NCBI GenBank assembly: GCA_003389385.1
Contig: QQVM01000004.1
Span: 248,001 to 312,000 of the forward strand
Length of the DNA: 64,000 nucleotides
Source: Bacteroidota bacterium
GTDB taxonomy: Bacteria > Bacteroidota > Bacteroidia > AKYH767-A > 2013-40CM-41-45
Direction of reading: 5' to 3'
Part shown: positions 35,395 through 44,061 of the stretch, in pieces
How positions within the stretch are numbered: position 1 is the first letter of the stretch
Layout of the letters: each line of letters begins with the position of its first letter
Notes under the pieces: model-generated
Databases searched by the model: none
What the model was told of the DNA's origin: nothing
Seen by the model: only the letters and a program-made list of their open reading frames with translations
Program-made: the position numbers and the translations under genes

Positions 35395-36633
35395 ATGGCA
35401 ATCATCGAAATGAAAGTTCCCTCACCCGGTGAATCGATCACTGAAGTACAAATCGCAAACTGGCTAAAGAAGGACGGCGATTATGTGGAGAAAGACGAAG
35501 AGCTTTGTGAAATTGATTCCGACAAGGCAACACTAACCCTGAATGCCGAATCAGAAGGCGTACTTAAAATTCTGGTTCAGGCCGGAGAAACGGTTGCGGT
35601 TGGAACACCTGTTTGCAAAATTGATGACTCTGCCGAAAAACCAAAGAGTGCCGAGCCTGCGAAGGAAAAGGCAAAGGCTTCTCAGATGGCAGAAGCTAAA
35701 CCAGAAACGGCTTCTTCTGAAAAAAAGAAATCTTCGTATGCGTCCGGAGTTCCGTCAGTGGCTGCTGAAAAGCTTATGCGTGAGAGTGGTATTCCTGCTT
35801 CTGCCGTCACGCCAGGAGGCAAAGACGGAAGAATCACTAAAGGAGATGTACTTGCTGCGATGGACAAGCATAAAGCATCCGGAAAGATTGCAGTAAAAGG
35901 CTCCAGAAATATCCGCCGTGAAAAAATGAGCATGCTGCGGAAGAAAGTTTCCGAGAGGCTTATGGCTGTGAAGCAGGAGACCGCCATGCTGACTACTTTC
36001 AACGAAGTAGACATGAGCGCCATCATGGCGATACGCAAACAGTACAAGGACAAGTTTAAAGAAAGTCACGGTGTCGGACTAGGATTCATGTCATTTTTCA
36101 CTAAAGCTGTGTGTGAAGCACTGATGGAATTTCCTGCGGTGAATGCACAGATAGACGGCAATGAAATTGTATATCATGATTACTGTGATATTGGAATAGC
36201 CGTGAGCGCACCGAAGGGGCTGATGGTACCTGTCATGCGGAATGCAGAAAGCCTGAGTCTCGCAGGAATTGAAAAGGCAGTGATGGAACTTGCCGGCAAA
36301 GCGAGAGACGGAAAAATTTCAATAGAAGAAATGACGGGAGGAACTTTTACGATCACCAACGGTGGAGTATTCGGTTCCATGCTGTCGACTCCAATCATCA
36401 ACCCGCCACAGAGCGCAATTCTCGGTATGCACAACATCGTAGAGCGTCCGGTTGCAGTGAACGGCAAGGTGGAAATCAGGCCAATTATGTACGTCGCTTT
36501 GTCTTATGATCACCGCATAATTGACGGAAGAGAATCGGTTGGTTTCCTGGTGAAAGTAAAGCAGATGCTTGAGGAGCCTGTCAAGATGCTTTATGGCGGA
36601 AAAGATCCCGTGCAGGAATTGTTGGATTTGTAA
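35395..36633 (+). CDS. sucB: 2-oxoglutarate dehydrogenase E2, dihydrolipoyl succinyltransferase
   Basis: A 412-residue E2 subunit. One N-terminal lipoyl domain carries the lipoylated lysine in [17 protein letters not shown] (about Lys44). A Lys/Ala/Glu-rich linker leads to the peripheral-subunit-binding domain (about 118-157, [17 protein letters not shown]). The catalytic domain ends with [20 protein letters not shown], holding the active-site His and Asp. It takes the succinyl group from SucA to CoA. One lipoyl domain and this length are usual for the succinyl form. thpR follows after 11 bases. Confidence 0.96.
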   Translation: MAIIEMKVPSPGESITEVQIANWLKKDGDYVEKDEELCEIDSDKATLTLNAESEGVLKILVQAGETVAVGTPVCKIDDSAEKPKSAEPAKEKAKASQMAEAKPETASSEKKKSSYASGVPSVAAEKLMRESGIPASAVTPGGKDGRITKGDVLAAMDKHKASGKIAVKGSRNIRREKMSMLRKKVSERLMAVKQETAMLTTFNEVDMSAIMAIRKQYKDKFKESHGVGLGFMSFFTKAVCEALMEFPAVNAQIDGNEIVYHDYCDIGIAVSAPKGLMVPVMRNAESLSLAGIEKAVMELAGKARDGKISIEEMTGGTFTITNGGVFGSMLSTPIINPPQSAILGMHNIVERPVAVNGKVEIRPIMYVALSYDHRIIDGRESVGFLVKVKQMLEEPVKMLYGGKDPVQELLDL

Positions 36634-36644
36634 AAATCTGGAGC

Positions 36645-37181
36645 ATGGTCAGGCTCTTTGCGGCATTCCCTTTTCCTCAGGCTGATCAATGCCTTTCGTT
36701 TATTCAAAAGAACGAACTTACAGAAAAAGGCTGGAGAATAACTTTTTCGGAAAACCTTCATGTGACTTTATTTTTCATAGGAGAAATTGAAGAAGAGAAC
36801 CTGCGAAATATTCAGTCTGCTATTGAGATTGCAATAAGCGGACAAAAAAAGTTCATGCTGGTATCTGACGGAGTTCAGTATGCAGGAAAACCCTCCAAGC
36901 CGTCCATGATTTGGCTGAAGATGAAAGCAAGTGATGAGTTCTCAAAGTTAAATAAGAAACTTCACGAGGCCTCAATGCCATTCATGACGGTAAAGCCCAC
37001 GCATGATGATCCGGTTCCTCACGTCACGCTGGCAAGAGCTGGAAAAAAATCGGAAAGAGTTAAATTGAATACTGAGACCATGGATGAAGAGTTTCTGATT
37101 GACAGAGCCGAACTCTGGCAAACGATTCAGACGAAGAAGGGCGTCAGGTACAGGAGACTGAAAAGCTGGGAGTTGTTTTGA
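36645..37181 (+). CDS. thpR: RNA 2',3'-cyclic phosphodiesterase (2H family, ThpR/LigT)
   Basis: A 178-residue cytosolic member of the 2H phosphoesterase family, which opens 2',3'-cyclic phosphates on RNA ends. Both HxT catalytic motifs are present: LHVTLFFIGEI (near residue 43) and PHVTLARAG (near 126), in two pseudo-symmetrical halves. Start RLFAAFPFP and length match ThpR. It rides at the end of the sucAB unit without apparent functional link; it is convergent with the Nfu gene at nine bases. Confidence 0.92.
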   Translation: MVRLFAAFPFPQADQCLSFIQKNELTEKGWRITFSENLHVTLFFIGEIEEENLRNIQSAIEIAISGQKKFMLVSDGVQYAGKPSKPSMIWLKMKASDEFSKLNKKLHEASMPFMTVKPTHDDPVPHVTLARAGKKSERVKLNTETMDEEFLIDRAELWQTIQTKKGVRYRRLKSWELF

Positions 37182-37190
37182 TTAATAGCA

Positions 37191-37775
37191 TTATTCATTT
37201 TCAGCAACGACCTCGGTTACCTCTGGAACAAACTGCTTTAAAAGATTTTCTATTCCGTTTTTAAGAGTGATGGTTGAAGAAGGGCAACCCGAACAGGCAC
37301 CACGCAGCGTAACAGTCACTTTCCCCTCGTGAAAAGACTTGAAATGAATAGCTCCACCGTCCTGCTCCACGGCAGGCTTTACATATTCATCCAGTGTTTC
37401 TATGATTTTACTTTCAAGCGCGGAGGAGCTGCGCGTTTTTTCCGAAGAAGGATCGGCAATTTGCTCACGCGGTCCGGTGAAGACCGGTTCACCGTTCATG
37501 AAATAATTCCTAATAAACTCTCTCAGGATTGGAATCTGCTCATGCCAGTCAAGTTCAGAGTTTTTACTCAGCGTGATGTAATTGGATGTGATGAAAACAC
37601 TGCTGATGCCGGAAAAAGAAAGCAGTTGGTAAGCAAGGGGGCAATTGCCCGCCTGCGCCTGTGAATTGTACTCTACGCTGCCTTCATCCACAATTTTGAA
37701 GTTAAGCACAAACTTCATGGAGGCAGGATTTGGAGTGGATTCCGCGTAAACCGTGACAGCTTTCTTAATTTCCAT
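37191..37775 (-). CDS. NifU/Nfu-type iron-sulfur cluster carrier
   Basis: A 194-residue Fe-S carrier. I start it at the ATG 37775 (MEIKKAVTVYAESTPNPASM), which matches the Nfu N-terminal domain and sits 18 bases after a consensus -7 box; the ORF-track start at 37886 would add an unlikely leader. The N-terminal Nfu domain spans about 5-95. The C-terminal NifU-like domain has the cluster-binding GACSGCPSSTITLKNG (CxxC near residue 167). It passes 4Fe-4S or 2Fe-2S clusters to targets; QueG in this window is one conceivable client. Confidence 0.92.
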   Translation of the reverse strand: MEIKKAVTVYAESTPNPASMKFVLNFKIVDEGSVEYNSQAQAGNCPLAYQLLSFSGISSVFITSNYITLSKNSELDWHEQIPILREFIRNYFMNGEPVFTGPREQIADPSSEKTRSSSALESKIIETLDEYVKPAVEQDGGAIHFKSFHEGKVTVTLRGACSGCPSSTITLKNGIENLLKQFVPEVTEVVAENE

Positions 37776-37793
37776 TGTAAATTTGATTTGATG

Positions 37794-37801
37794 CAAAGTT
37801 A
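37794..37801 (-). promoter_or_regulatory. Candidate -7 box for the Nfu gene
   Basis: TAACTTTG on the minus strand matches TAnnTTTG and ends 18 bases before the ATG at 37775. It lies inside the longer ORF-track frame and so argues for the shorter protein. Confidence 0.55.
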
Positions 37802-37870
37802 CCGAAATCAAGTGAATGAATAGAACCAAGTTGACCAGGATTTCAATATTCCCGTCATTTTCACATGGAA

Positions 37871-37886
37871 TTGCTAATTTTAGCAA
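37871..37886. promoter_or_regulatory. Short dyad between the Nfu and VOC genes
   Basis: TTGCTAA and TTAGCAA are 7-base inverted arms separated by two T residues, in the divergent gap 39 bases upstream of the VOC gene. It could be an operator, but a short AT-rich dyad may arise by chance. Confidence 0.3.
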
Positions 37887-37925
37887 AACAAATTACCTGG
37901 CGTTTACGGGCTAAAAATCAAATGA

Positions 37926-38366
37926 ATGAGTGATACCAAAACAACAAAAGCCGCTCCTCCGGGATATTCGGATGTTTGTCCTTACCTCATGGTAGACAGT
38001 ATTGAAAAAGAGCTGGAGTTCCTTGAAAAAGTTTTCGGTGGAGAGATCCGGGAGCATCTGAAAGATAAAGAAGGCAATTCTGTACATGCTGAAATCCGAA
38101 TTGGTGATACGTTGATCATGCTTGGCAAAGGAAACGAACAGTTTCCCTCACAGCCTGGGATGAATTATGTTTATGTGCATGATGTAAACTCAGTTTACAA
38201 CCATGCCCTGAATCACAATGCTGTTTCCATTATGGCGCCGGAGGACCGCTTTTATGGCCTACGCGATGGCGGTTTTAAAGATCCACAGGGAAATACCTGG
38301 TGGGTCGCACAGCATTTGCGTACAGTATCACATGAAGAGCTCCAAAACGAAGCTGAAAAGAAATAA
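37926..38366 (+). CDS. VOC (glyoxalase/PhnB-like) family protein
   Basis: A 146-residue protein of the vicinal-oxygen-chelate superfamily. The pattern VCPYLMVDSIEKELEFLEKV, a central HAEIRIGDTLIMLG and the late RFYGLRDGGFKDPQGNTWWV give the usual paired beta-alpha-beta-beta-beta units. This variant resembles PhnB/YdcJ-type proteins, often of unknown substrate; roles include glyoxalase, dioxygenase and antibiotic binding. It lacks signal or membrane segments. It is monocistronic before nadB, with a large dyad between. Confidence 0.85.
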   Translation: MSDTKTTKAAPPGYSDVCPYLMVDSIEKELEFLEKVFGGEIREHLKDKEGNSVHAEIRIGDTLIMLGKGNEQFPSQPGMNYVYVHDVNSVYNHALNHNAVSIMAPEDRFYGLRDGGFKDPQGNTWWVAQHLRTVSHEELQNEAEKK

Positions 38367-38400
38367 TTATATCATTTTGTGAATGATTTTTGTACTGTGC

Positions 38401-38424
38401 AATACGGATAAATTTTTCCGTATT
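38401..38424. promoter_or_regulatory. 24-base dyad upstream of nadB
   Basis: AATACGGA and TCCGTATT are exact 8-base inverted arms around an 8-base AT-rich centre, 32 bases before the nadB ATG. A second inverted pair, TTGTGAA (38377-38383) and TTCACAA (38428-38434), flanks it asymmetrically. No T run follows, so an operator is more likely than a terminator for the VOC gene. Confidence 0.5.
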
Positions 38425-38456
38425 TCGTTCACAATAATTATAGGTTCTGATTTAAT

Positions 38457-40025
38457 ATGCGGCATGAATATGATTTTTTAGTGATAGGTTCCGGCATAGC
38501 CGGACTCAGTTATGCATTGAAGGTTGCTGATCATGGAAAAGTTCTGATCATTACCAAAGCGGAAGCGGAAGAGTCCAACACCAAATACGCGCAGGGTGGA
38601 ATCGCAGGCGTACTGCACGGTCCGGATACATTCGAAAAACATGTACAGGACACCTTGGAAAGCGGAGCAGGCCTGTGTGATGAAAAAATTGTGAGAATGG
38701 TAGTGACAGAAGGAGCAGACCGGATTAGGGAGATCATTGAGTGGGGAACACGCTTCGATAAAAACAAAGAAGGAGAATATGACCTCGTCATGGAAGGCGG
38801 ACACTCCGAATATCGTGTATTGCATTACAAGGACAGAACCGGAAATGAAATTGAACGTGCATTGCTTGAGAGTATACGGAATCATCCGAACATATCGCTG
38901 AATACACATTACTTCGCACTTGACCTGATTACTCAACACCATCTTGGAGAAGAAGTGAGCCGCAGCAGCGGTGGTATAAAATGTTTTGGCGCTTATGCTT
39001 TGAATCTTGAAAGCGGAAATGTTGAAACCATACTTTCAAGAGTCTGTATGGTAGCAACCGGTGGCGCCGGTCACATCTACAGGACTACCACTAATCCTGC
39101 GATTGCTACGGGTGACGGAATCGCCATGGTGTACCGGGCGAAAGGGCTGGTGAGGGACATGGAGTTCATACAGTTTCATCCTACGGCATTGTATGAGCCG
39201 GGGAAACATCCTGCATTTTTAATTTCTGAAGCGGTGAGGGGAGAAGGGGCAATACTCAGGACAAGTGACGGAAATGATTTCATGAAGAAGTACGACGAAC
39301 GTGGATCCCTCGCTCCAAGGGATATCGTGGCCAGGGCGATAGACAATGAAATGAAAATCCGCGGTGATGAACACGTGCTTCTAGATTGCATAGGGATTGA
39401 TACAAAAGATTTTGCTTCACATTTTCCTACCATTCTTGAAAAATGCCTGAAGGAAGGAATTGATCCTTCTAAGGATATGATCCCTGTTGCCCCTGCTGCG
39501 CATTACATCTGCGGAGGCATTGCAGTGGATGAATGGTCCAGAACATCAATCGAAGGACTTTACGCTTCGGGTGAATGTGCTGGAACAGGACTTCACGGCG
39601 GGAACAGGCTCGCTTCCAACTCACTTCTTGAGGCATTGGTTTTTTCTCACAGGGCTTCAATTAAATCAATCGAAAATGCTTCCAATACTGAGTTTAACCA
39701 GAGTGTACCCGACTGGAATGCAGAAGGAACCACCCAGCCAAACGAGATGATCCTGATTACGCAAAATTTGAATGAGCTTCAAAGTGTGATGAGTAATTAT
39801 GTAGGCATAGTTCGTTCCAGTCAGAGATTGAAGAGGGCTATCGACCGGCTCAGAATTTTATATGGTGAAACAGAAGCTTTGTATGAGCGCACTGTTGTTT
39901 CTCCTGCTCTGTGTGAATTAAGGAATATGATCACTGTCGCGTATCTGATAGTGAAATTCGCCATGGCAAGGAAGGAAAGCATTGGCCTTCATTATTCGAC
40001 TGACTTTGCTCCACAGAAAAGTTGA
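38457..40025 (+). CDS. nadB: L-aspartate oxidase
   Basis: A 522-residue flavoenzyme that oxidises L-aspartate to iminoaspartate, the first step of de novo NAD synthesis. The FAD-binding GSGIAGLSYALKVADHG lies at residue 9. Other marks are SNTKYAQGGIAGVL, the FIQFHPTAL active-site region, SEAVRGEGAIL and the flavin loop GECAGTGLHGGNRLASNSLL. Length is normal. nadA and nadC are not in the window. The gene overlaps nothing and is followed after 11 bases by a LuxE-like gene. A strong dyad just upstream may be a control site. Confidence 0.95.
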   Translation: MRHEYDFLVIGSGIAGLSYALKVADHGKVLIITKAEAEESNTKYAQGGIAGVLHGPDTFEKHVQDTLESGAGLCDEKIVRMVVTEGADRIREIIEWGTRFDKNKEGEYDLVMEGGHSEYRVLHYKDRTGNEIERALLESIRNHPNISLNTHYFALDLITQHHLGEEVSRSSGGIKCFGAYALNLESGNVETILSRVCMVATGGAGHIYRTTTNPAIATGDGIAMVYRAKGLVRDMEFIQFHPTALYEPGKHPAFLISEAVRGEGAILRTSDGNDFMKKYDERGSLAPRDIVARAIDNEMKIRGDEHVLLDCIGIDTKDFASHFPTILEKCLKEGIDPSKDMIPVAPAAHYICGGIAVDEWSRTSIEGLYASGECAGTGLHGGNRLASNSLLEALVFSHRASIKSIENASNTEFNQSVPDWNAEGTTQPNEMILITQNLNELQSVMSNYVGIVRSSQRLKRAIDRLRILYGETEALYERTVVSPALCELRNMITVAYLIVKFAMARKESIGLHYSTDFAPQKS

Positions 40026-40036
40026 ACTGAATTTTG

Positions 40037-41044
40037 ATGATGGATACGCTGAAAAGAGATTATTTGAAGAAAGAAATATTCCGTCTGGATACGAAGGAAA
40101 AATTCGAATCATGTGCGCTGGATATTTTCCAATATCAATACAAAAATAATCCTGTTTATCGCGATTACAGCAATTTACTTTCAAGGAATCCCAAGTCGGT
40201 CGATGCAGTTGAAATGATTCCCTTTCTTCCTGTTGAGTTTTTCAAGAGTCATGATGTGCTTACTGGTGATAGTACCGTGAAAACCGTTTTCAGAAGCAGC
40301 GGTACGGAAGGCCAGGAAAGAAGCCGTCACATGGTCTGCGATACAAATCTTTACACAGAAAGTTTTACCAGAGGATTTGAAAAATTTTACGGATCTGCTT
40401 CAGATTATTGTGTGCTTGCATTGCTGCCTTCTTACAGCGAGAGAAACGATTCTTCGCTTGTATTCATGGTGAATGAACTGATAAAGCAGAGCCCTTCTGA
40501 GCACAGCGGATTTTATTCCCATGATCCGGATGGTCTGAGGTTGGTGCTTCAAAAGTTATCTTCGGAAAATGCTAAGACCATTTTAATCGGAGTGAGTTTC
40601 GCATTGCTGGACTTTGTAGATTCGAGTGCATTGAATTTCCCTGAACTCATCGTAATGGAAACCGGAGGCATGAAGGGCAGGAGAGAGGAAATCGTAAGGG
40701 AAGAACTTCATACCCGTCTGATGAAAGGATTTGGGTGCGGGAGCATTCACTCAGAATACGGGATGACAGAGATGTTCTCGCAGGCTTATTCCAGACAAAA
40801 GGGTCATTTTTATTGCCCGGGCTGGATGAAGGTTTTGATTCGGGATGTGAATGATGCCTTCACGTATCTTCCTGCAGGAAAGTCAGGTGGAATCAACATC
40901 ATGGATCTGGCAAACATTGACAGTTGTTCCTTTCTGGAAACCAGGGATCTCGGCAGAGTTCAGGAAGACGGCAGCTTTGAAGTGCTGGGCAGATTCGATT
41001 TCAGTGATATACGCGGCTGCAATCTGCTTGCCGGTGAAGGTTGA
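40037..41044 (+). CDS. LuxE/PaaK-like acyl-activating family protein
   Basis: A 335-residue protein resembling the acyl-protein synthetase LuxE and the wider ANL-type adenylating enzymes. The nucleotide-binding TVFRSSGTEGQERSRH (near residue 88) matches the LuxE SSGT motif. The block VMETGGMKGRREEIVREE and the later SEYGMTEMFSQAY resemble adenylate-forming sites. The ORF track starts at TTG 40034; two ATGs follow at once and I use 40037. No luxC, luxD or luciferase gene is near, so the acyl acceptor is unknown. Likely co-transcribed with nadB, 11 bases away. Confidence 0.78.
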   Translation: MMDTLKRDYLKKEIFRLDTKEKFESCALDIFQYQYKNNPVYRDYSNLLSRNPKSVDAVEMIPFLPVEFFKSHDVLTGDSTVKTVFRSSGTEGQERSRHMVCDTNLYTESFTRGFEKFYGSASDYCVLALLPSYSERNDSSLVFMVNELIKQSPSEHSGFYSHDPDGLRLVLQKLSSENAKTILIGVSFALLDFVDSSALNFPELIVMETGGMKGRREEIVREELHTRLMKGFGCGSIHSEYGMTEMFSQAYSRQKGHFYCPGWMKVLIRDVNDAFTYLPAGKSGGINIMDLANIDSCSFLETRDLGRVQEDGSFEVLGRFDFSDIRGCNLLAGEG

Positions 41045-41059
41045 TTGGCTGGGGATCAG

Positions 41060-41067
41060 TATATTTG
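41060..41067 (+). promoter_or_regulatory. Candidate -7 box for the small membrane protein
   Basis: TATATTTG matches TAnnTTTG, with TTG 16 bases upstream at 41041. It ends 21 bases before the ATG at 41089, which supports that start over the TTG at 41041. Confidence 0.55.
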
Positions 41068-41088
41068 CGCCTTAAATTTGCTTTACCC

Positions 41089-41310
41089 ATGCTGAATAAG
41101 AAAAGAAGGATGTTGCTCATTTTCCTCTCCGTGCTTACGGGAAGTTTGATTTCACTTTGGATAATGAAAAAGCGCATGGGCACTTTGAAGGAATCAGATT
41201 ACTTCCAGGTTGGATTCAATTTTCTTTTTGCAGCGGCCATTGTAATTGGAATATCGCTACTTCTGCAGAAAATGGACCGGAACGAACAGAATAAAAACGG
41301 CAAGAAATAA
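41089..41310 (+). CDS. Small two-helix membrane protein
   Basis: A 73-residue protein from the ATG at 41089 (MLNKKRRMLLIFLSVLTGSL); the ORF-track start at 41041 is a TTG that lies before a promoter box. Two hydrophobic helices (about residues 6-24 and 42-58) are separated by a short charged loop, with basic ends that suggest both termini in the cytoplasm. I recognise no family. It ends one base from the convergent tyrS stop, so the two genes share their 3' boundary. Confidence 0.65.
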   Translation: MLNKKRRMLLIFLSVLTGSLISLWIMKKRMGTLKESDYFQVGFNFLFAAAIVIGISLLLQKMDRNEQNKNGKK

Positions 41311-42591
41311 TTACTCGAGCACAATCAGGTAATAATTCTTTTTGCCTTTCTGCGCCAGCAGATATTTGTCCCGGATTAGATCATTTGATGAAACTGTATG
41401 TTCCGGGTTCTCAATTTTATTTTTATTCAGCGACACTCCGCCACCGCCAAGCATTTTTCTTGCTTCCCCGCGTGAAGGGAAAATGTTTGTCTTATCGCAA
41501 AGCATTTCGATGATGTTCAGTCCTGAGTTGATATCTGCTCTGGCAATTTTTACCTGCGGCACACCTGCAAATACATCCAGGAGATCATTTTCAGAAAGTT
41601 TCATCAGCGCTTCCGATGTGCCTTTCCCGAAAAGAATCTCAGAAGCTTCCACCGCAGCCTTGTAAGATTGCTCATCGTGAACCCGAATGCAAATGTCCTT
41701 CGCGAGGGCTTTTTGCAGCACTCTCAGGTGCGGGGATTTTTTATGTTCTTCTTCAATTGAAAAAATTTCATCTTGTGTGAGCAGTGTGAAAATGCGAATG
41801 AAATTGGAAGCATCCTCATCGGATGCGTTCAGCCAGAACTGATAAAACTGATAAGGAGAAGTACGTTTCGGGTCAAGCCATACATTTCCGCCTTCTGTTT
41901 TACCGAACTTGGTGCCATCAGCTTTTTTGATCAGTGGTGTGGTGAGAGCAAAAGCTTCTCCGGCATCTTTGCGCCTGATCAATTCCGTTCCGGTCACAAT
42001 ATTTCCCCACTGGTCTGATCCACCCATCTGAAGTTTAATACCATGATGTTTCCAGAGGTAGTAGAAATCATATCCCTGAACAAGCTGGTAAGAAAATTCA
42101 GTGAAAGACATTCCGGTATCCATTCTTTTCTGAACGGAATCTTTCGCGAGCATATAATTGATGGTGATGTGCTTTCCTACGTCGCGGATAAAATCCAGAA
42201 AGGAAAGTTCTTTGAACCAGTCGTAATTATTCACGATCTCAGCAGAATTTTCTCCGCAATTGAAGTCGAGGAATTTTTCCAGTTGCGCTTTCTGACTTTT
42301 GAGATTATGTTGCAGGGTGCTTTCATCAAGCAGGTTTCTTTCCTGGGACTTGCCGCTTGGGTCACCCACCATGCCAGTTGCTCCTCCAACCAGAGCGACC
42401 GGCTTATGTCCGCATCGCTGAAAATGAAGCAAAGTCATGATTTGGACAAGATTGCCTACGCCTAGTGAATCGGCTGTCGGATCAAAACCGATATAGCCTT
42501 TCACCATGCCTTTCATCAGCAGTTCTTCTGTTCCGGGCATGGAGTCGTGCAGCATTCCTCTCCATTTCAGTTCTTCAACAAAGTTTTTCAT
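41311..42591 (-). CDS. tyrS: Tyrosyl-tRNA synthetase with altered HIGH motif
   Basis: A 426-residue class I aminoacyl-tRNA synthetase. I start at ATG 42591 ([13 protein letters not shown]), the usual family N-terminus, 17 bases after a perfect promoter; the ORF-track start at 42672 lies beyond it. Clear marks are [23 protein letters not shown], the tyrosine-binding QGYDF and [15 protein letters not shown] as the KMSKS equivalent, and a C-terminal S4 domain. The HIGH motif, however, reads GVGN (residues 44-47, codons GGC GTA GGC AAT). Asn in the last place is common, but the first His, which stabilises the adenylation transition state, is replaced by Gly. Confidence 0.93.
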   Translation of the reverse strand: MKNFVEELKWRGMLHDSMPGTEELLMKGMVKGYIGFDPTADSLGVGNLVQIMTLLHFQRCGHKPVALVGGATGMVGDPSGKSQERNLLDESTLQHNLKSQKAQLEKFLDFNCGENSAEIVNNYDWFKELSFLDFIRDVGKHITINYMLAKDSVQKRMDTGMSFTEFSYQLVQGYDFYYLWKHHGIKLQMGGSDQWGNIVTGTELIRRKDAGEAFALTTPLIKKADGTKFGKTEGGNVWLDPKRTSPYQFYQFWLNASDEDASNFIRIFTLLTQDEIFSIEEEHKKSPHLRVLQKALAKDICIRVHDEQSYKAAVEASEILFGKGTSEALMKLSENDLLDVFAGVPQVKIARADINSGLNIIEMLCDKTNIFPSRGEARKMLGGGGVSLNKNKIENPEHTVSSNDLIRDKYLLAQKGKKNYYLIVLE

Positions 42592-42608
42592 ATCGGCAGT
42601 TTTGGTCC

Positions 42609-42639
42609 CAAAGATATGCAGGTCATCAGGATGCTCAAA
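42609..42639 (-). promoter_or_regulatory. Strong Bacteroidota promoter for tyrS
   Basis: On the minus strand TTTG (42636-42639), a 19-base spacer and TATCTTTG (42609-42616) match both boxes. It ends 17 bases before the ATG at 42591 and fixes that start. Confidence 0.78.
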
Positions 42640-42694
42640 GTAAATAAAGGAAACATCTGAAAAAATGATCATCTTCGCCTATTATTTCCCGCTA

Positions 42695-43693
42695 ATGATA
42701 TTAGTTACAGGAGCGACCGGACTTGTCGGATCACAAATTCTGCTTGATTTACATCTTGCAGGAAAAAAAGTGAGAGCTTTGTCCAGGGAAAACTCCAGCA
42801 GGTTTTACACTGATATTCTTTTCCGGCATCATCATGCCGATCCGGATACAATTGAATGGATAAAGGGTGATGTGAATGATCTTTATTCGCTGGATGATGC
42901 CATGGATGGTGTGAGCGAAGTTTATCATGCAGCCGGATTGGTTTCATTTCAAAAAACCGACTACCGCCGGCTGATGAGGGTGAACATAGAAGGAACGGCC
43001 AACATGGTGAACATGGCTATGGAAAAAGGTGTGAGCAAATTCTGTCACATCAGTTCGGTGGCCGCGCTTGGCAGGTTCAATGAGGGTAATGAAATCAAGG
43101 AGGAAAATCTTTGGAAAACTTCTGCCTATAACAGCAGCTATGCAGTGAGCAAATACGGCGCTGAGAGGGAAGTGTGGAGAGCTTCCGAAGAAGGATTGAA
43201 TGTTGTGATAGTAAACCCGTCTATCATTCTCGGTTATGGAAAAGCTGACGGTGGAAGTACAGGGATTTTCAGCCAGGTATTGAAAGGCCTGAAATTTTAC
43301 ACAGAAGGTGTAACAGGTTTTGTAGATGTAAGGGATGTTTCATTCATGAGCATATCACTGATGGAGAATTCCGTTTTTAAAAAAAGATTTATTCTGAATT
43401 CAGAGAATTTATCATACCGGCAGGTGTTCAATCTTATTGCGGATGAGTTTGGAAAGCAACGCCCATCAATAAAAGTCAGTCGTTTTATGTCTGAACTTGC
43501 CTGGATTTATATGGGAATTGCATCAAAGATCAGCGGAAATAAAGCTCTTATCACCAAAGAAACTGCAAGAAACAGTCAGAACAAATGGTACTACAGCAAT
43601 GAAAAAGTCAAAAAGGAATTGCGCACTGAATTCATTCCAATTCCTGATTCGATAAAGTATCATTGCCGGCTCTACAAGGAGAATTTCAAATGA
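42695..43693 (+). CDS. NAD-dependent epimerase/dehydratase (extended SDR)
   Basis: A 332-residue Rossmann-fold enzyme from the ATG at 42695 (MILVTGATGLVGSQILLDL), the usual SDR N-terminus; the ORF-track ATG at 42665 would add ten residues before the glycine-rich loop. The cofactor motif TGATGLVGS, the active-site SYAVSKYGAE (YxxxK) and the VVNPSIILGYG block are present. Extended SDRs act on nucleotide sugars, sterols or flavonoid-like substrates; the exact one is unclear. It is convergent with the DUF4296 gene at nine bases and divergent from tyrS. The neighbour order with DUF4296, pyrC and glycosyltransferase recurs in the phylum. Confidence 0.88.
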   Translation: MILVTGATGLVGSQILLDLHLAGKKVRALSRENSSRFYTDILFRHHHADPDTIEWIKGDVNDLYSLDDAMDGVSEVYHAAGLVSFQKTDYRRLMRVNIEGTANMVNMAMEKGVSKFCHISSVAALGRFNEGNEIKEENLWKTSAYNSSYAVSKYGAEREVWRASEEGLNVVIVNPSIILGYGKADGGSTGIFSQVLKGLKFYTEGVTGFVDVRDVSFMSISLMENSVFKKRFILNSENLSYRQVFNLIADEFGKQRPSIKVSRFMSELAWIYMGIASKISGNKALITKETARNSQNKWYYSNEKVKKELRTEFIPIPDSIKYHCRLYKENFK

Positions 43694-43701
43694 ACAATAA
43701 T

Positions 43702-44061
43702 TTAGCGGTGGTACTCACCCTGCATGCGGCTCAGTTCATTCACTACTTCCTGATAAATTTCTGTCATAACTTTCGGCCTGTCTGAATAAAACTTTATTGA
43801 ACGCCTGAATTTTTCTTCCGAAATTTTATTTTTCTCCAATATGTAAACAGAAAAATCATCCATGTCGTAGGGAAGACTGTCCTCATACTGTAATACCGTT
43901 ATTCCTGCCTGGGCAATGTGGAACTCCACCATCAAAGGGATGAGTTCACTGGGTTTGAGAACATCCTCAGGGACTTTGTCTGTTTTTTCCTGGCAAGAAT
44001 ACAGGAATAGAACAGATAAGGAAAACAGAGTCACACTTAATATACTATGCAGAAGTTTCAT
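43702..44061 (-). CDS. DUF4296-domain lipoprotein
   Basis: A 119-residue predicted lipoprotein with lipobox LYSC (Cys near residue 23). The mature part is one helical domain with the pattern LKPSELIPLMVEFHIAQAGI and a later KFRRSIKFYSDRPKVMTEIY, which fits DUF4296, a Bacteroidota family of unknown role. Its start codon overlaps the pyrC stop by four bases (ATGA), so translation is probably coupled. It ends the pyrC unit. Confidence 0.82.
   Translation of the reverse strand: MKLLHSILSVTLFSLSVLFLYSCQEKTDKVPEDVLKPSELIPLMVEFHIAQAGITVLQYEDSLPYDMDDFSVYILEKNKISEEKFRRSIKFYSDRPKVMTEIYQEVVNELSRMQGEYHR

Noticed and set aside
42592-42672. N-terminal extension of TyrRS in the ORF track
   Set aside because: It spans the tyrS promoter and adds residues absent from the family; the ATG at 42591 is preferred.
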